Below are positions 7,396 through 14,748 of a stretch of 22,121 bases of DNA, one piece after another. This DNA comes from Campylobacterales bacterium. GTDB lineage: Bacteria > Campylobacterota > Campylobacteria > Campylobacterales > QNZT01. Numbering within the stretch: position 1 is the first letter of the stretch; each line of letters opens with the position of its first letter. Under the pieces are notes generated by a model that worked only from the letters and a program-made list of their open reading frames with translations, made no database searches and was not told the origin of the DNA. The DNA lies in NCBI GenBank assembly GCA_027056215.1, contig JALULO010000247.1:1-22121 (forward strand), given 5' to 3'. The position numbers and the translations under genes were made by a program.

Positions 7396-7857
7396 TTACA
7401 TATCCAAATATCTGATAAGACCTGTTGAAAGTTTTTCAAAAGGCAATATCTTCGTGCCACCATTTTTCATCATAAAAAGTTTGGCATTTTGTTGATTTTC
7501 AAATGGTATCAAATCATCTCCGTGTGGTCCGATAATGTGACTTCCAAAGACATATACCGCTTTGGGAGCTTCTATTCGTCTACCGCTTATGTAGTCTTGG
7601 ACATAGATTTTTGAGATATTAGCATCAATAAGTTTATGTCTTTGAAAGTAGTCTTGATGTTGGTAGACTTGCATCATCGCTTTAACAGAAACAAATTGTA
7701 TTTTTTTGCCATTTTCCAATTTGGCTTCTGTCAGCCAGTTTTGATATTTTTTTAGTTGCAATAAATAAACTGGATCAGTTGCATTTTGATCAGCAAGTTT
7801 GATTTCACCACCATAGATTGTACCAAAAAACAGAGCGATTAAAAGTATTATACGCAT
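7396..7857 (-). CDS. Divergent NosL-family protein lacking all cysteines
   Basis: This 153-residue exported protein has an N-terminal Sec signal (about 1-16, ending FGTIYG). The C-terminal half matches NosL proteins: NGKKIQFVSVKAMMQVYQ (49-66), YVFGSHIIGPHGDDLIPF (102-119) and a K-x-GG near 131-134. NosL normally binds Cu(I) through a C-x-x-C-x-M site near its N-terminus; this protein has no cysteine at all, and the corresponding stretch reads DPVYLLQLKKYQNWL. Methionines 61, 62, 129, 130 and several histidines remain as possible copper ligands. It follows nosY by 9 nt and ends the accessory gene run. Its role may be a partner or metal-relay form of the canonical NosL two genes upstream; this is inference. 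Family membership rests on my reading of the C-terminal motif pattern. Confidence 0.72.
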   Translation of the reverse strand: MRIILLIALFFGTIYGGEIKLADQNATDPVYLLQLKKYQNWLTEAKLENGKKIQFVSVKAMMQVYQHQDYFQRHKLIDANISKIYVQDYISGRRIEAPKAVYVFGSHIIGPHGDDLIPFENQQNAKLFMMKNGGTKILPFEKLSTGLIRYLDM

Positions 7858-7866
7858 ATGTAACTC

Positions 7867-8694
7867 CTATAAAAGATCTTTTTTCCTAAATGCCATATAT
7901 CCAAAGTACGCAAACACTGCACCGATGATAATTGGGTATATGATAGCATAAAGGATTAACAATTGTGTGCCGAGTGTATCTAAAAGGTAGTAAGCTACAG
8001 GTCCTATGACGGTAAGTTCAGGATCAAACAGGGCAATAGCTCCGATTCGAAATACTTCGATGGGATTAAGCATGGCGATTGTTAAAATCACATCGTCGTT
8101 GATACGATTTTGCATCATTAAGCCAATCAGTGCTATATCGATAAATGCAAGTAAAATGATCCACACAACAAAGGAACTTCCAAGTGCGACATCAGTTGAT
8201 TTAACGATAGATGATAGAAAAAATGCTATTCCCAAAAAAGTAAAACAAAGGGAAAAGAGTAAAACCGAATAGAGAAATATCATATTCCATGGTAAGGCTC
8301 CTCCTTTTATAAGTCCAAACACGACACCCATCATCAAAGCAAAAAACACAGGTAAAAAAACGGTTGCGAAACGCCCTATCATTTTTCCCCAATAATAATC
8401 TTTCAGTGAGACAGGGAAAGAAAGCATATACTCAAGTACATTACTTTCTCTATCCCCTGAAATAGATTTTACTGTAGTAATCAGAATAAAGATAGGCAAG
8501 ATGATAATAGTAACTTGTATGAAGATTAAAAGCATTCTACTAAGTCCTGTAAAGCCCATCACTACAGCATCTGATACACCAGTAATAAAAAATAATGCCA
8601 TCAATCCACCAAAAACAAGTGCATAGACATAAAACCACTTAGATCGTAAAGATTCTTTGATATCTAAATAAGCAATTAGAAGAAGGTTTTTCAT
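7867..8694 (-). CDS. nosY: NosY, membrane subunit of the nitrous oxide reductase maturation ABC transporter
   Basis: This 275-residue ABC-2-type permease has about six membrane segments and a short cytoplasmic N-terminus (AYLDIKESLRSKWF). The loop SGDRESNVLEYMLSFPVSLK with the following DYYWGKMIG is the coupling region typical of NosY and related ABC-2 permeases, and LNPIEVFRIGAI matches the conserved late segment. With NosF as ATPase and NosD in the periplasm it forms the NosDFY complex needed to assemble the copper-sulfur CuZ centre of NosZ. Its ATG overlaps the nosL stop by 4 bases (ATGA), showing translational coupling. Length is normal for the family. Confidence 0.92.
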   Translation of the reverse strand: MKNLLLIAYLDIKESLRSKWFYVYALVFGGLMALFFITGVSDAVVMGFTGLSRMLLIFIQVTIIILPIFILITTVKSISGDRESNVLEYMLSFPVSLKDYYWGKMIGRFATVFLPVFFALMMGVVFGLIKGGALPWNMIFLYSVLLFSLCFTFLGIAFFLSSIVKSTDVALGSSFVVWIILLAFIDIALIGLMMQNRINDDVILTIAMLNPIEVFRIGAIALFDPELTVIGPVAYYLLDTLGTQLLILYAIIYPIIIGAVFAYFGYMAFRKKDLL

Positions 8695-9158
8695 TCTTCG
8701 CCTCCTCTTTGTTGGTTAAGTTTTTCAAGTTCTATGACTTTTTGTATTACTTTATTAAAATGTATAGTATGATGATTTGCTGGAAGTGTTTTTTGGGTAT
8801 AAGCAGCAAAACCAAATGCCATAGGCGTGATAGAATCATCTGTATAAATTGCTTTTTTCGCATCAATCCATTGACCTGTTTTTGCATCAGTGATCCAGAT
8901 CTTTGCTTGATTTTTCCATGGTGTTTTTTCTTCTTTGAACCATAAAACTGCACAGCCAATATCATCAAATTTATAACTTTTATGGGTTTTTGGATTGATT
9001 ACTTGTACGGCAAATTTTCGTTCAGATATTGCCATTTTACAGCGTTCACACATGTCTCTGTCCCAGTGCATTTTTGCTAAACCAGTATTGTCTTTTTTAC
9101 CACATCCTGAAAAGTTTATAAAAATTGCTGTTAGAAGTAAAAGACTAAATTTTTTCAT
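8691..9158 (-). CDS. nosL: NosL, copper chaperone lipoprotein for nitrous oxide reductase
   Basis: This 155-residue lipoprotein has a lipobox FSGC with acylated C19. The Cu(I) site MCERCKM (M36, C37, C40, M42) lies just after the anchor, in the usual position for NosL, and the KFDDIGCAVLWF segment further on is the conserved FDDxGC element. The C-terminal half has the two-lobed NosL pattern with KIWITDAKTGQWIDAKKAIY. NosL delivers copper to NosZ or to the NosDFY assembly complex in the periplasm. The gene overlaps nosF by 14 bases upstream and nosY by 4 bases downstream. It stands between nosF and nosY rather than at the end of the cluster. Confidence 0.93.
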   Translation of the reverse strand: MKKFSLLLLTAIFINFSGCGKKDNTGLAKMHWDRDMCERCKMAISERKFAVQVINPKTHKSYKFDDIGCAVLWFKEEKTPWKNQAKIWITDAKTGQWIDAKKAIYTDDSITPMAFGFAAYTQKTLPANHHTIHFNKVIQKVIELEKLNQQRGGEE

Positions 9159-9786
9159 CTTCTACTACCTTCCCCAAATCCATGTAGATTTTTCGGTTGA
9201 CAAGTGACTCGATTTCATCAAGCCTGTGTGTGATAAAAAGTGTCGAACAATCGTTCTCAATCTCTTCTAAAAGAGTATAAAACTGTTCTCGTCCTTTAGG
9301 GTCGAGATTGGCAGTAGGTTCATCGAAGATTAAAATATCACTTTTTTTAGAAAGTGCAATGGCGATGAGAAGTTTTTGTTTCATGCCTCCTGAAAGTTTA
9401 TAAAATGGTTTTGCAATATGACTTTTTAGATCTAGATCCATCCTAGATGCTTTTTCAAATATCTTTTCTTGTGAAATTTGTGAACTATTGCTGACAAAAA
9501 TCAAAAGTTCTTTAATACTCAATTTTACAGGAGGTGGGAGTTGTGGGATAAAACTAATATGTTTGAGCACATCGACTCTCTCTTTTACTGGATCATGTCC
9601 TAAAACTTTTATATCACCGCTATTTAAATGATAAAATCCAAGCATTGCCCGAACAAGTGTGGTTTTACCTGCACCATTTGACCCCATCAGTGCAATGCGA
9701 TCACCTTTGTTCATAGTTAAATTTATATGATCAAGAACGTATGTTCCCATAAATTTTTTAGTGATTTCTTTGGCAACAACTAACAT
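9145..9786 (-). CDS. nosF: NosF, ATPase of the nitrous oxide reductase maturation ABC transporter
   Basis: This 213-residue cytoplasmic ABC ATPase has Walker A GSNGAGKTT (35-43), signature LSGGM (131-135), Walker B ILIFDEP (151-157) and H-loop H187. The length is on the short side of NosF (often 220-310) because little follows the ATPase core. It pairs with NosY and NosD in CuZ-centre assembly. The ATG follows the nosH stop by one base, and the 3' end overlaps nosL by 14 bases. General ABC-2 exporters have similar ATPases; the assignment to NosF rests on its place in the cluster. Confidence 0.93.
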   Translation of the reverse strand: MLVVAKEITKKFMGTYVLDHINLTMNKGDRIALMGSNGAGKTTLVRAMLGFYHLNSGDIKVLGHDPVKERVDVLKHISFIPQLPPPVKLSIKELLIFVSNSSQISQEKIFEKASRMDLDLKSHIAKPFYKLSGGMKQKLLIAIALSKKSDILIFDEPTANLDPKGREQFYTLLEEIENDCSTLFITHRLDEIESLVNRKIYMDLGKVVEDEKI

Positions 9787-9787
9787 T

Positions 9788-10699
9788 TTATACCAAATCT
9801 TTCAATCTGAAATCATAATTATAAGCATCTGTATGACATACATCAAAACATCTTCCGCACAACGTACAATCACCATTTACAACAACTTGTTTAGTGATTC
9901 CTTTTTCAGCACGTTTTTTATCGTATTTTGGTTTGATAAAGTCTAGTACATGATCTTCAAAACATGCATTTAGACAAGCTCCACAGTGATCACATTTATC
10001 CATATCCCACTGTACTTTAGTCATACTTACCCATCCGAGGATATTGTAAGTTGTACCGACTGGACAGATATATTTACACCAGGCTCTTCGAGAATAAAAG
10101 ATTTCGATTGTTAATATAATAAGAACCCAAACCAATGCCAAACTCCAACCATAGGTGATAGCACGACTCATGATTCCAATTGGATTTAAAATTTCAAAGA
10201 CTAGATATCCATCAACGGCTGCGGCAGTTAAAAAAATTGCCCAAAACACAAAACGAATATTTGGATTGTGTTTACGCTCTTTGATAAACTTTTTTCGTAT
10301 TAGAATCTGATGAATACGTTCTCCTATCTCACTTAGTAGCCCATATGGGCATACCCATGAACAGTAGGCTTTTCCTCCTGCTAAAAAATAAAAGATGATA
10401 AGTGTTGCACTTCCGATTATGACATTTGTATGGATATGATGTTCCGCAGCAAAGATTTCTATTGCTGTAAAAGGATCAATAAGATGAAAACCTAAAAGTC
10501 TTGAACCATTAAGTGTGCCTTCCAAAAACTGTATATCAATGTGAAAAGAGAGGAAGAAAGCAAGATTGATGAGAATAATACTTAGCCATCTCCATGCTCT
10601 GATTGTAAGTCTAGTTTTACCTTTGTTGTTTTTATAATAAAAGGTTGACCAAAAAGGAGCATTGATTAAGTCTCTTACACTTGCATTATATCTATCCAT
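9788..10699 (-). CDS. nosH: NosH, membrane ferredoxin of the menaquinol-to-NosZ electron path
   Basis: This 303-residue NapH-type protein has about four to five transmembrane segments and two cytoplasmic CxxxCP motifs: CSWVCP (C113-C117) and CKYICP (C208-C212). Two [4Fe-4S] ferredoxin motifs follow at the C-terminus: C236-x2-C239-x2-C242-x3-C246 and C278-x2-C281-x2-C284-x3-C288. By analogy with NapGH it forms a menaquinol dehydrogenase with NosG, oxidising menaquinol and feeding periplasmic cytochromes. The last cluster segment reads CHT rather than the usual CPT. The gene is 22 nt after nosC2 and is followed by nosF after one base. Confidence 0.93.
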   Translation of the reverse strand: MDRYNASVRDLINAPFWSTFYYKNNKGKTRLTIRAWRWLSIILINLAFFLSFHIDIQFLEGTLNGSRLLGFHLIDPFTAIEIFAAEHHIHTNVIIGSATLIIFYFLAGGKAYCSWVCPYGLLSEIGERIHQILIRKKFIKERKHNPNIRFVFWAIFLTAAAVDGYLVFEILNPIGIMSRAITYGWSLALVWVLIILTIEIFYSRRAWCKYICPVGTTYNILGWVSMTKVQWDMDKCDHCGACLNACFEDHVLDFIKPKYDKKRAEKGITKQVVVNGDCTLCGRCFDVCHTDAYNYDFRLKDLV

Positions 10700-10721
10700 C
10701 TTTCCCTCCTGCTATTGTAAA

Positions 10722-11243
10722 TTATTTAGTAGCTGCATCAAGTTTGGATTGGAATGTTCCAATCTCTTTTGCAAGTGAAGCGAGTTGCTTATTGTTCATG
10801 TTTCCTAACAATCCGTACATCACATAATTTTTACGCTTACCACTTTTAAAATCTTGTAAATCTTTCAGAATGACTTCTTCAGTTTTACCAATCAATTTTG
10901 GTCCAATAATTCCTTGTCCAATATTTCCATGACATGAAGAACAATTTTTCTTATAGAGTGGACTAACATTAAAGGCAGCGATATTTCCAGCTTTTTCTTT
11001 TAATGCTCTCAATTTATCTTCAACTTCTTTGTCTTTACTGCTTTTTGTGCTATTTTGAACCTTGTTTTGTGTTTGCACGACAGGGGTCTCTTTTTGCGTT
11101 AATTTTGTATCTTCCATCGCTGTACTAGCTATCAATTTTTGAATATTGCCTACTTTATTAACGGTACTATCAAGTTTTGCCATATAGATATAAGACCATG
11201 CAGCCAGTACAATAGTGATTAGTGCGATAATGTGTTTAATCAT
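10722..11243 (-). CDS. nosC2: NosC2, monohaem c-type cytochrome
   Basis: This 173-residue protein is anchored or exported by an N-terminal hydrophobic segment (about 3-21). A Gln/Lys/Thr-rich, low-complexity linker (about 40-85) precedes one cytochrome c domain with the haem motif CSSCH (C101, C104, H105) and GIIGPKLIG. M142 (KRKNYVM) is the likely sixth ligand; M149 is an alternative. It is expected to carry electrons from NosGH to the cytochrome domain of NosZ in the periplasm. The ATG overlaps the nosC1 stop by 4 bases. It is a clear paralogue of NosC1, sharing the DFK-x-GKRKN element and the C-terminal helix. Confidence 0.9.
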   Translation of the reverse strand: MIKHIIALITIVLAAWSYIYMAKLDSTVNKVGNIQKLIASTAMEDTKLTQKETPVVQTQNKVQNSTKSSKDKEVEDKLRALKEKAGNIAAFNVSPLYKKNCSSCHGNIGQGIIGPKLIGKTEEVILKDLQDFKSGKRKNYVMYGLLGNMNNKQLASLAKEIGTFQSKLDAATK

Positions 11244-11800
11244 TTTCTTTTCCTCATCTTTCTGATTTCTTTATTGAAGTTTGCAATTTCATTTGCAATG
11301 GACTTTAATTTTTTATCATCTATTTGTGATACTAGTTCTTTCATTAGAACGTTTTTACGTTTACCCGTTTTAAAATCTTGTATCCTTTGATAAATAAATT
11401 TGCCATCTTTGTCCAGTAGTGATGGACCAATAACACCGTTTGCATAATCATCATGACATGCAGAACACTTGACGATATAATCGTTACTTAGTCTTTTAAG
11501 CATGAGAGTGATTTGTATCTTTTCATAAGGTGAACGTATATTTAGATACGCATCAATAGTAGTTCTTCTTTTTGGTGGTTCCTCTGTTTCGTTTTTCTCT
11601 TTGTTGTAAGAGTAGTAGAACTGTCCACTATTACTTTTAGATTTACCTTCTTTTACATGGGTATTGACCGCCCCTGTAGTAACTTTTATTTTAGGCGTTG
11701 TGGCAATATTATCATCTTTGGCAGATTTTTTATTATCACCACATCCTGTAAAAAACAGTGTTGAAGCCAGCAATGGTATGAGCCATATTTTTTTATCCAT
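11240..11800 (-). CDS. nosC1: NosC1, monohaem c-type cytochrome lipoprotein
   Basis: I start this gene at the ATG at 11800, giving 186 residues. The product then begins MDKKIWLIPLLASTLFFTGC, a standard lipoprotein signal with lipobox FTGC and acylated C20. Longer starts up to 11902 would add an unrelated tail that overlaps nosG. One haem motif CSACH (C112, C115, H116) is followed by GVIGPSLLD; M153 in KRKNVLM is the likely sixth ligand, conserved with M142 of NosC2. It should take electrons from NosGH toward NosZ. It overlaps nosG by 8 bases and nosC2 by 4. The very basic C-terminus (KMRKRK) is unusual for a periplasmic cytochrome and may help docking. Confidence 0.88.
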   Translation of the reverse strand: MDKKIWLIPLLASTLFFTGCGDNKKSAKDDNIATTPKIKVTTGAVNTHVKEGKSKSNSGQFYYSYNKEKNETEEPPKRRTTIDAYLNIRSPYEKIQITLMLKRLSNDYIVKCSACHDDYANGVIGPSLLDKDGKFIYQRIQDFKTGKRKNVLMKELVSQIDDKKLKSIANEIANFNKEIRKMRKRK

Positions 11801-12590
11801 TATTTTGTTTTCCCTTCCCATATATATCTGCATATGTAGCACGTGGTATAATCTTGAGTACATTGGTAGGGCATAATTCAACACATGCACCACATCCAAC
11901 ACAAGCTTCTCTGATTTCTGGAATCAATCCGCCATTTTTTGAGACCATACCAATAGCCTCTTTTGGATCTGGATGAAAAGGGCAAAGATCAGCACATATA
12001 GTACACTCTTTACCTCTAAATTTTTCAAGATCTTCTAAAACTTTCTTTTGTAATTTCTCTTTTTCACTTTCAATACCACTTATGAGTACTTTATGTGTTT
12101 TGTGTTCTTCTGTCGATAAGATATTTGTGTGATTATAAATCTTATCTATAGCGCTATTTGGTACCGTTTTGCCGTGTTGGGCTAAACACGCATTTTCATT
12201 TACTATAACTGCCATACCCATATGGACAAATTTGATGTTATCATGCTCATGATTGAGTGCTCCAGTTGGACAAGCAAGTATACATGGGAAGGCATCACAA
12301 AGATAACAACCTCGTTTGGTAGGATCAATATAAGCCATCCCTAAACTAGCACCACCATCGATATCCTCTAGTTCAATAGAATCATAAGGACATACCTGGA
12401 GACATTGACCGCATTTGATACACAAATGTAGATATTCCTCTTCAGGGACTGCTCCTGGCGGTCTTAACAATAGACCATCTGCTTTAAGCATTGGCGCATA
12501 GTAAATGCCTGTCGCTGCAGCAATAGCAAGCACACCGAGCCCTGTGATTTGTTTTATAAAGTCTCTTCGTTTTTTCTCTTTTGCTGTCAT
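11793..12590 (-). CDS. nosG: NosG, periplasmic polyferredoxin of the menaquinol-to-NosZ electron path
   Basis: This 265-residue NapG-type iron-sulfur protein has a Tat signal (RRDFIK at 8-13, then a hydrophobic stretch to about 33), so it is exported folded. Four cysteine clusters are visible: C57-C60-C63-C67; C95-C98-C103-C107; an irregular one at C196-C199-C203 with C135 as a possible partner; and C230-C233-C236-C240. It is expected to receive electrons from NosH and pass them to NosC1/NosC2. Its ATG overlaps the nosD stop (ATGA) and its end overlaps nosC1 by 8 bases. The NapG name is excluded by the nos context, not by sequence alone. Confidence 0.93.
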   Translation of the reverse strand: MTAKEKKRRDFIKQITGLGVLAIAAATGIYYAPMLKADGLLLRPPGAVPEEEYLHLCIKCGQCLQVCPYDSIELEDIDGGASLGMAYIDPTKRGCYLCDAFPCILACPTGALNHEHDNIKFVHMGMAVIVNENACLAQHGKTVPNSAIDKIYNHTNILSTEEHKTHKVLISGIESEKEKLQKKVLEDLEKFRGKECTICADLCPFHPDPKEAIGMVSKNGGLIPEIREACVGCGACVELCPTNVLKIIPRATYADIYGKGKQNNG

Positions 12591-13804
12591 AGTATTTTTG
12601 CCTCCATCATTTTTGGATGTTTATCTGTTAATAATTTAACCGGCTCTGAAATAGGAGCTAGTTTTGCTAAAAAATTAAGTATTGATATGACTGGTGAACC
12701 ATAAAAAAACTTTACATTTGGATTTAATAACCATAATTTATCTGCATAAAAATAGAGGTTATGTGCCGTATCACCTATACCGTCTTCATTTTTATCAAAT
12801 CCTTCATAGTCATCCCAATAATTGCCATCCCAGATATTTTCTGTGACTTTGGTATTGTATGAATCATTGATAACGGTATCAATATTGCCTTTAAAAGTAT
12901 TACCTTTGAAAATATTATGCAGACTTAAAGAATGAAAATGTACACCCTCACTGTTATAAAGTATGTTGTTGTTTTCAATATCATTAACAGTATCAGGTTC
13001 AAATGGTGAACGATCTAAATACAATCCTCTAGCACAGTAAATGATAGTATTATTTTTGATGATATAGTTTGAAGAATCTTTGAGTCCTATTCCTAATCCT
13101 GTTGTACCGAGGGAATTTTCGATGATATTGCCAGTCGCTATAGTGTCTCGTGAATACATAAAAAATATACCTACGGAATTGTGTACAAACTTATTGTCTT
13201 TAACGATGTTTTTTCCTGTATACATAAAATGCAAAGAGTATCTACCATATTCACCATAATTTTTTTCAATAAGATTGCCGTGCGAATACCATACTACAAA
13301 ATCGCGTGATTTGGTAATATGATTTTTTTCTAAAATATTGTCATTGCTATACCAGAGTCTTATCGCATCACCTCTAAGTCCTAAGTCAAATGGTTTAGAG
13401 GTAATAAAATTTTTACTGATGTTGCTTTCATCTACTTGCTGTAAATCAATACCAAAAAGCACATCTTCTAAATGACAATTTATAACATTACAATGTTGTA
13501 CTTTTGCCAGACTCACACCCGCATCTACTCTCTCATGCTGTGCACCGCTATGCCTAATAGTAAGGTTTTTAAGTGTGACAAAGGAACTTTTGATACGTAT
13601 GACAGTACCATTTCCATCACCTTGAATGATTGATTTTTGGTTCTTTCCTATAATCATCAGAGGTTTATTGATAATAATATTACCGGTATAGAGACCTTCT
13701 GGTAGTTCTAACTTTGAGCCTTTTGGTGCATTATCTATAGCATCTTGTAAAGTATTTGCTTGTAAACAAAGTGCGAAAACAAGAAGGATCAAAGCTTTTT
13801 TCAT
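12587..13804 (-). CDS. nosD: NosD, periplasmic beta-helix protein for NosZ maturation
   Basis: This 405-residue protein has a Sec signal (about 1-16, LVFALCLQA). The body is a right-handed beta-helix of the CASH/NosD type, seen in the repeated pattern of N-I-I-x-N-N / I-x-x-N-x-I strands (for example VIRIKSSFVTLKNLTIRHSG and NYIIKNNTIIYCARGLYLDR). The NosD-specific element GNYWDDYEGFDKNEDGIGD lies near residue 330. It works with NosF and NosY to supply or assemble the sulfur and copper of the CuZ centre. It follows nosB by 17 nt and overlaps nosG by 4 bases. Length and start are normal. Confidence 0.94.
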   Translation of the reverse strand: MKKALILLVFALCLQANTLQDAIDNAPKGSKLELPEGLYTGNIIINKPLMIIGKNQKSIIQGDGNGTVIRIKSSFVTLKNLTIRHSGAQHERVDAGVSLAKVQHCNVINCHLEDVLFGIDLQQVDESNISKNFITSKPFDLGLRGDAIRLWYSNDNILEKNHITKSRDFVVWYSHGNLIEKNYGEYGRYSLHFMYTGKNIVKDNKFVHNSVGIFFMYSRDTIATGNIIENSLGTTGLGIGLKDSSNYIIKNNTIIYCARGLYLDRSPFEPDTVNDIENNNILYNSEGVHFHSLSLHNIFKGNTFKGNIDTVINDSYNTKVTENIWDGNYWDDYEGFDKNEDGIGDTAHNLYFYADKLWLLNPNVKFFYGSPVISILNFLAKLAPISEPVKLLTDKHPKMMEAKIL

Positions 13805-13821
13805 AATAAATTCTTTTTTCT

Positions 13822-14601
13822 TTAATTTTGAGCTTTTAAGGCTTTTTTTCTAGAAACGATGGCTAACAAACTTAAAATACTGATTGCCACAAGTAGCCAA
13901 AATCCAAGACTTGGATAAGAGTGTGTTGTAAATTGTGCTACTTTTCCATCTCCAAAAACTGTTGGTGTGAAAGGTTTTATTTTAAAAGCACCCCATTCAT
14001 GCATATGATGTCCAAACCAATATAACCAATAAGAATAAAAGCCTATAAAGATAAAAGGTAAAGCTACGGGAATCAACATTAATAGATTTAATAAAGGTGA
14101 ACTATATAAGATAAATAAGACAAAAATAACTGCTACAAAAACCAATGCATAGGGTGCTAATAATCTTAAATAAGGTGCTCCTCTGTCCATTGGATCCATC
14201 CCAATAAAGTGGTTGATGGTTTCCATTTCAAAAACATCTCCGCTAAATCCATCAAAATGGTAGTAAACTGGAATACCATTTGGAAATGTTTCTTTTGGAT
14301 AGTTTGGTGCTTCTAATGCAACATACCATATAGGGGCAGTTACAACTCCTACTTCCATATCTTCGTCAATTAATTTTTTTAAATGCCCCGCAACATCTTT
14401 GGGAACAGTGGGGCTGACATATTGACCTTTTGCATAATAATCCCAAACTTTTGTGCTAAGTGTTGAAATATTATCTGTTTTGCCTTCTTTTTTTAACTCA
14501 ACTACATCATGTGTAAAGACTGCCGGAATGACAAAAAAGTAGAGTAAAATTCCTAGTGCCAAAAGTGCAAAAATTCTGGATTTGGTTAATGAACTATTCA
14601 T
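13822..14601 (-). CDS. nosB: NosB-like membrane protein of clade II nos clusters
   Basis: This 259-residue membrane protein sits directly behind nosZ, the place of NosB in Wolinella and other clade II clusters. One segment lies at about residues 10-29, then a periplasmic domain of roughly 115 residues rich in Pro and Tyr, then three to four segments between about 147 and 196 and a last one at about 232-249. The loop GHHMHEWGAF (197-206), with three histidines, is a striking possible metal or haem site facing the membrane surface. The function of NosB is not established; it is needed for or associated with N2O reduction in epsilonproteobacteria. AAGGTGA precedes the ATG. Confidence 0.82.
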   Translation of the reverse strand: MNSSLTKSRIFALLALGILLYFFVIPAVFTHDVVELKKEGKTDNISTLSTKVWDYYAKGQYVSPTVPKDVAGHLKKLIDEDMEVGVVTAPIWYVALEAPNYPKETFPNGIPVYYHFDGFSGDVFEMETINHFIGMDPMDRGAPYLRLLAPYALVFVAVIFVLFILYSSPLLNLLMLIPVALPFIFIGFYSYWLYWFGHHMHEWGAFKIKPFTPTVFGDGKVAQFTTHSYPSLGFWLLVAISILSLLAIVSRKKALKAQN

Positions 14602-14627
14602 CGTATCACCTTGTGTTTAGATTTTGT

Positions 14628-14636
14628 ATTATAACA
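14628..14636 (-). promoter_or_regulatory. Possible internal promoter before nosB (extended -10)
   Basis: On the minus strand TGT precedes a perfect TATAAT (14628-14633), an extended -10 element. Transcription would start near 14621, giving a 20-nt leader with AAGGTGA before the nosB ATG. No convincing -35 is present, as is usual for this phylum. It lies between the nosZ hairpin and nosB and could drive the accessory genes independently. Confidence 0.55.
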
Positions 14637-14705
14637 TTTTTTGATATATTTACATCATCTTATGGTTATAAAATCAAATAAATATATCGAAGTGCTAATT
14701 TCTTG

Positions 14706-14741
14706 AAACAGAACAGATACATTGCTGTATCTATTCTGTTT
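14706..14741 (-). terminator. Strong hairpin behind nosZ, possible 3' stabiliser or partial terminator
   Basis: On the minus strand, 8 nt after the nosZ stop, the arms AAACAGAA-T-AGATACA and TGTATCT-G-TTCTGTTT form 16 pairs (one T-G wobble) capped by GCAA, a GNRA tetraloop. The bases after it (CAAGAAATTAG) lack a U-run, so it is not a standard intrinsic terminator. It more likely protects the nosZ mRNA end or attenuates read-through into nosB. Confidence 0.6.
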
Positions 14742-14748
14742 TGAAGGT

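Noticed and set aside
8006..8272. Plus-strand frame inside nosY
   Set aside because: Antisense shadow of a membrane-protein gene with no start signals.
11801..11902. Longer N-terminus for NosC1
   Set aside because: It would overlap nosG by about 110 bases and bury the clear lipoprotein signal starting at 11800.
14641..14657. FNR-like half sites TTGAT ... ATCA upstream of nosB
   Set aside because: The spacing between halves is 8 rather than 4 and the centre lies about 28 bases before the predicted start, not a working activator position.
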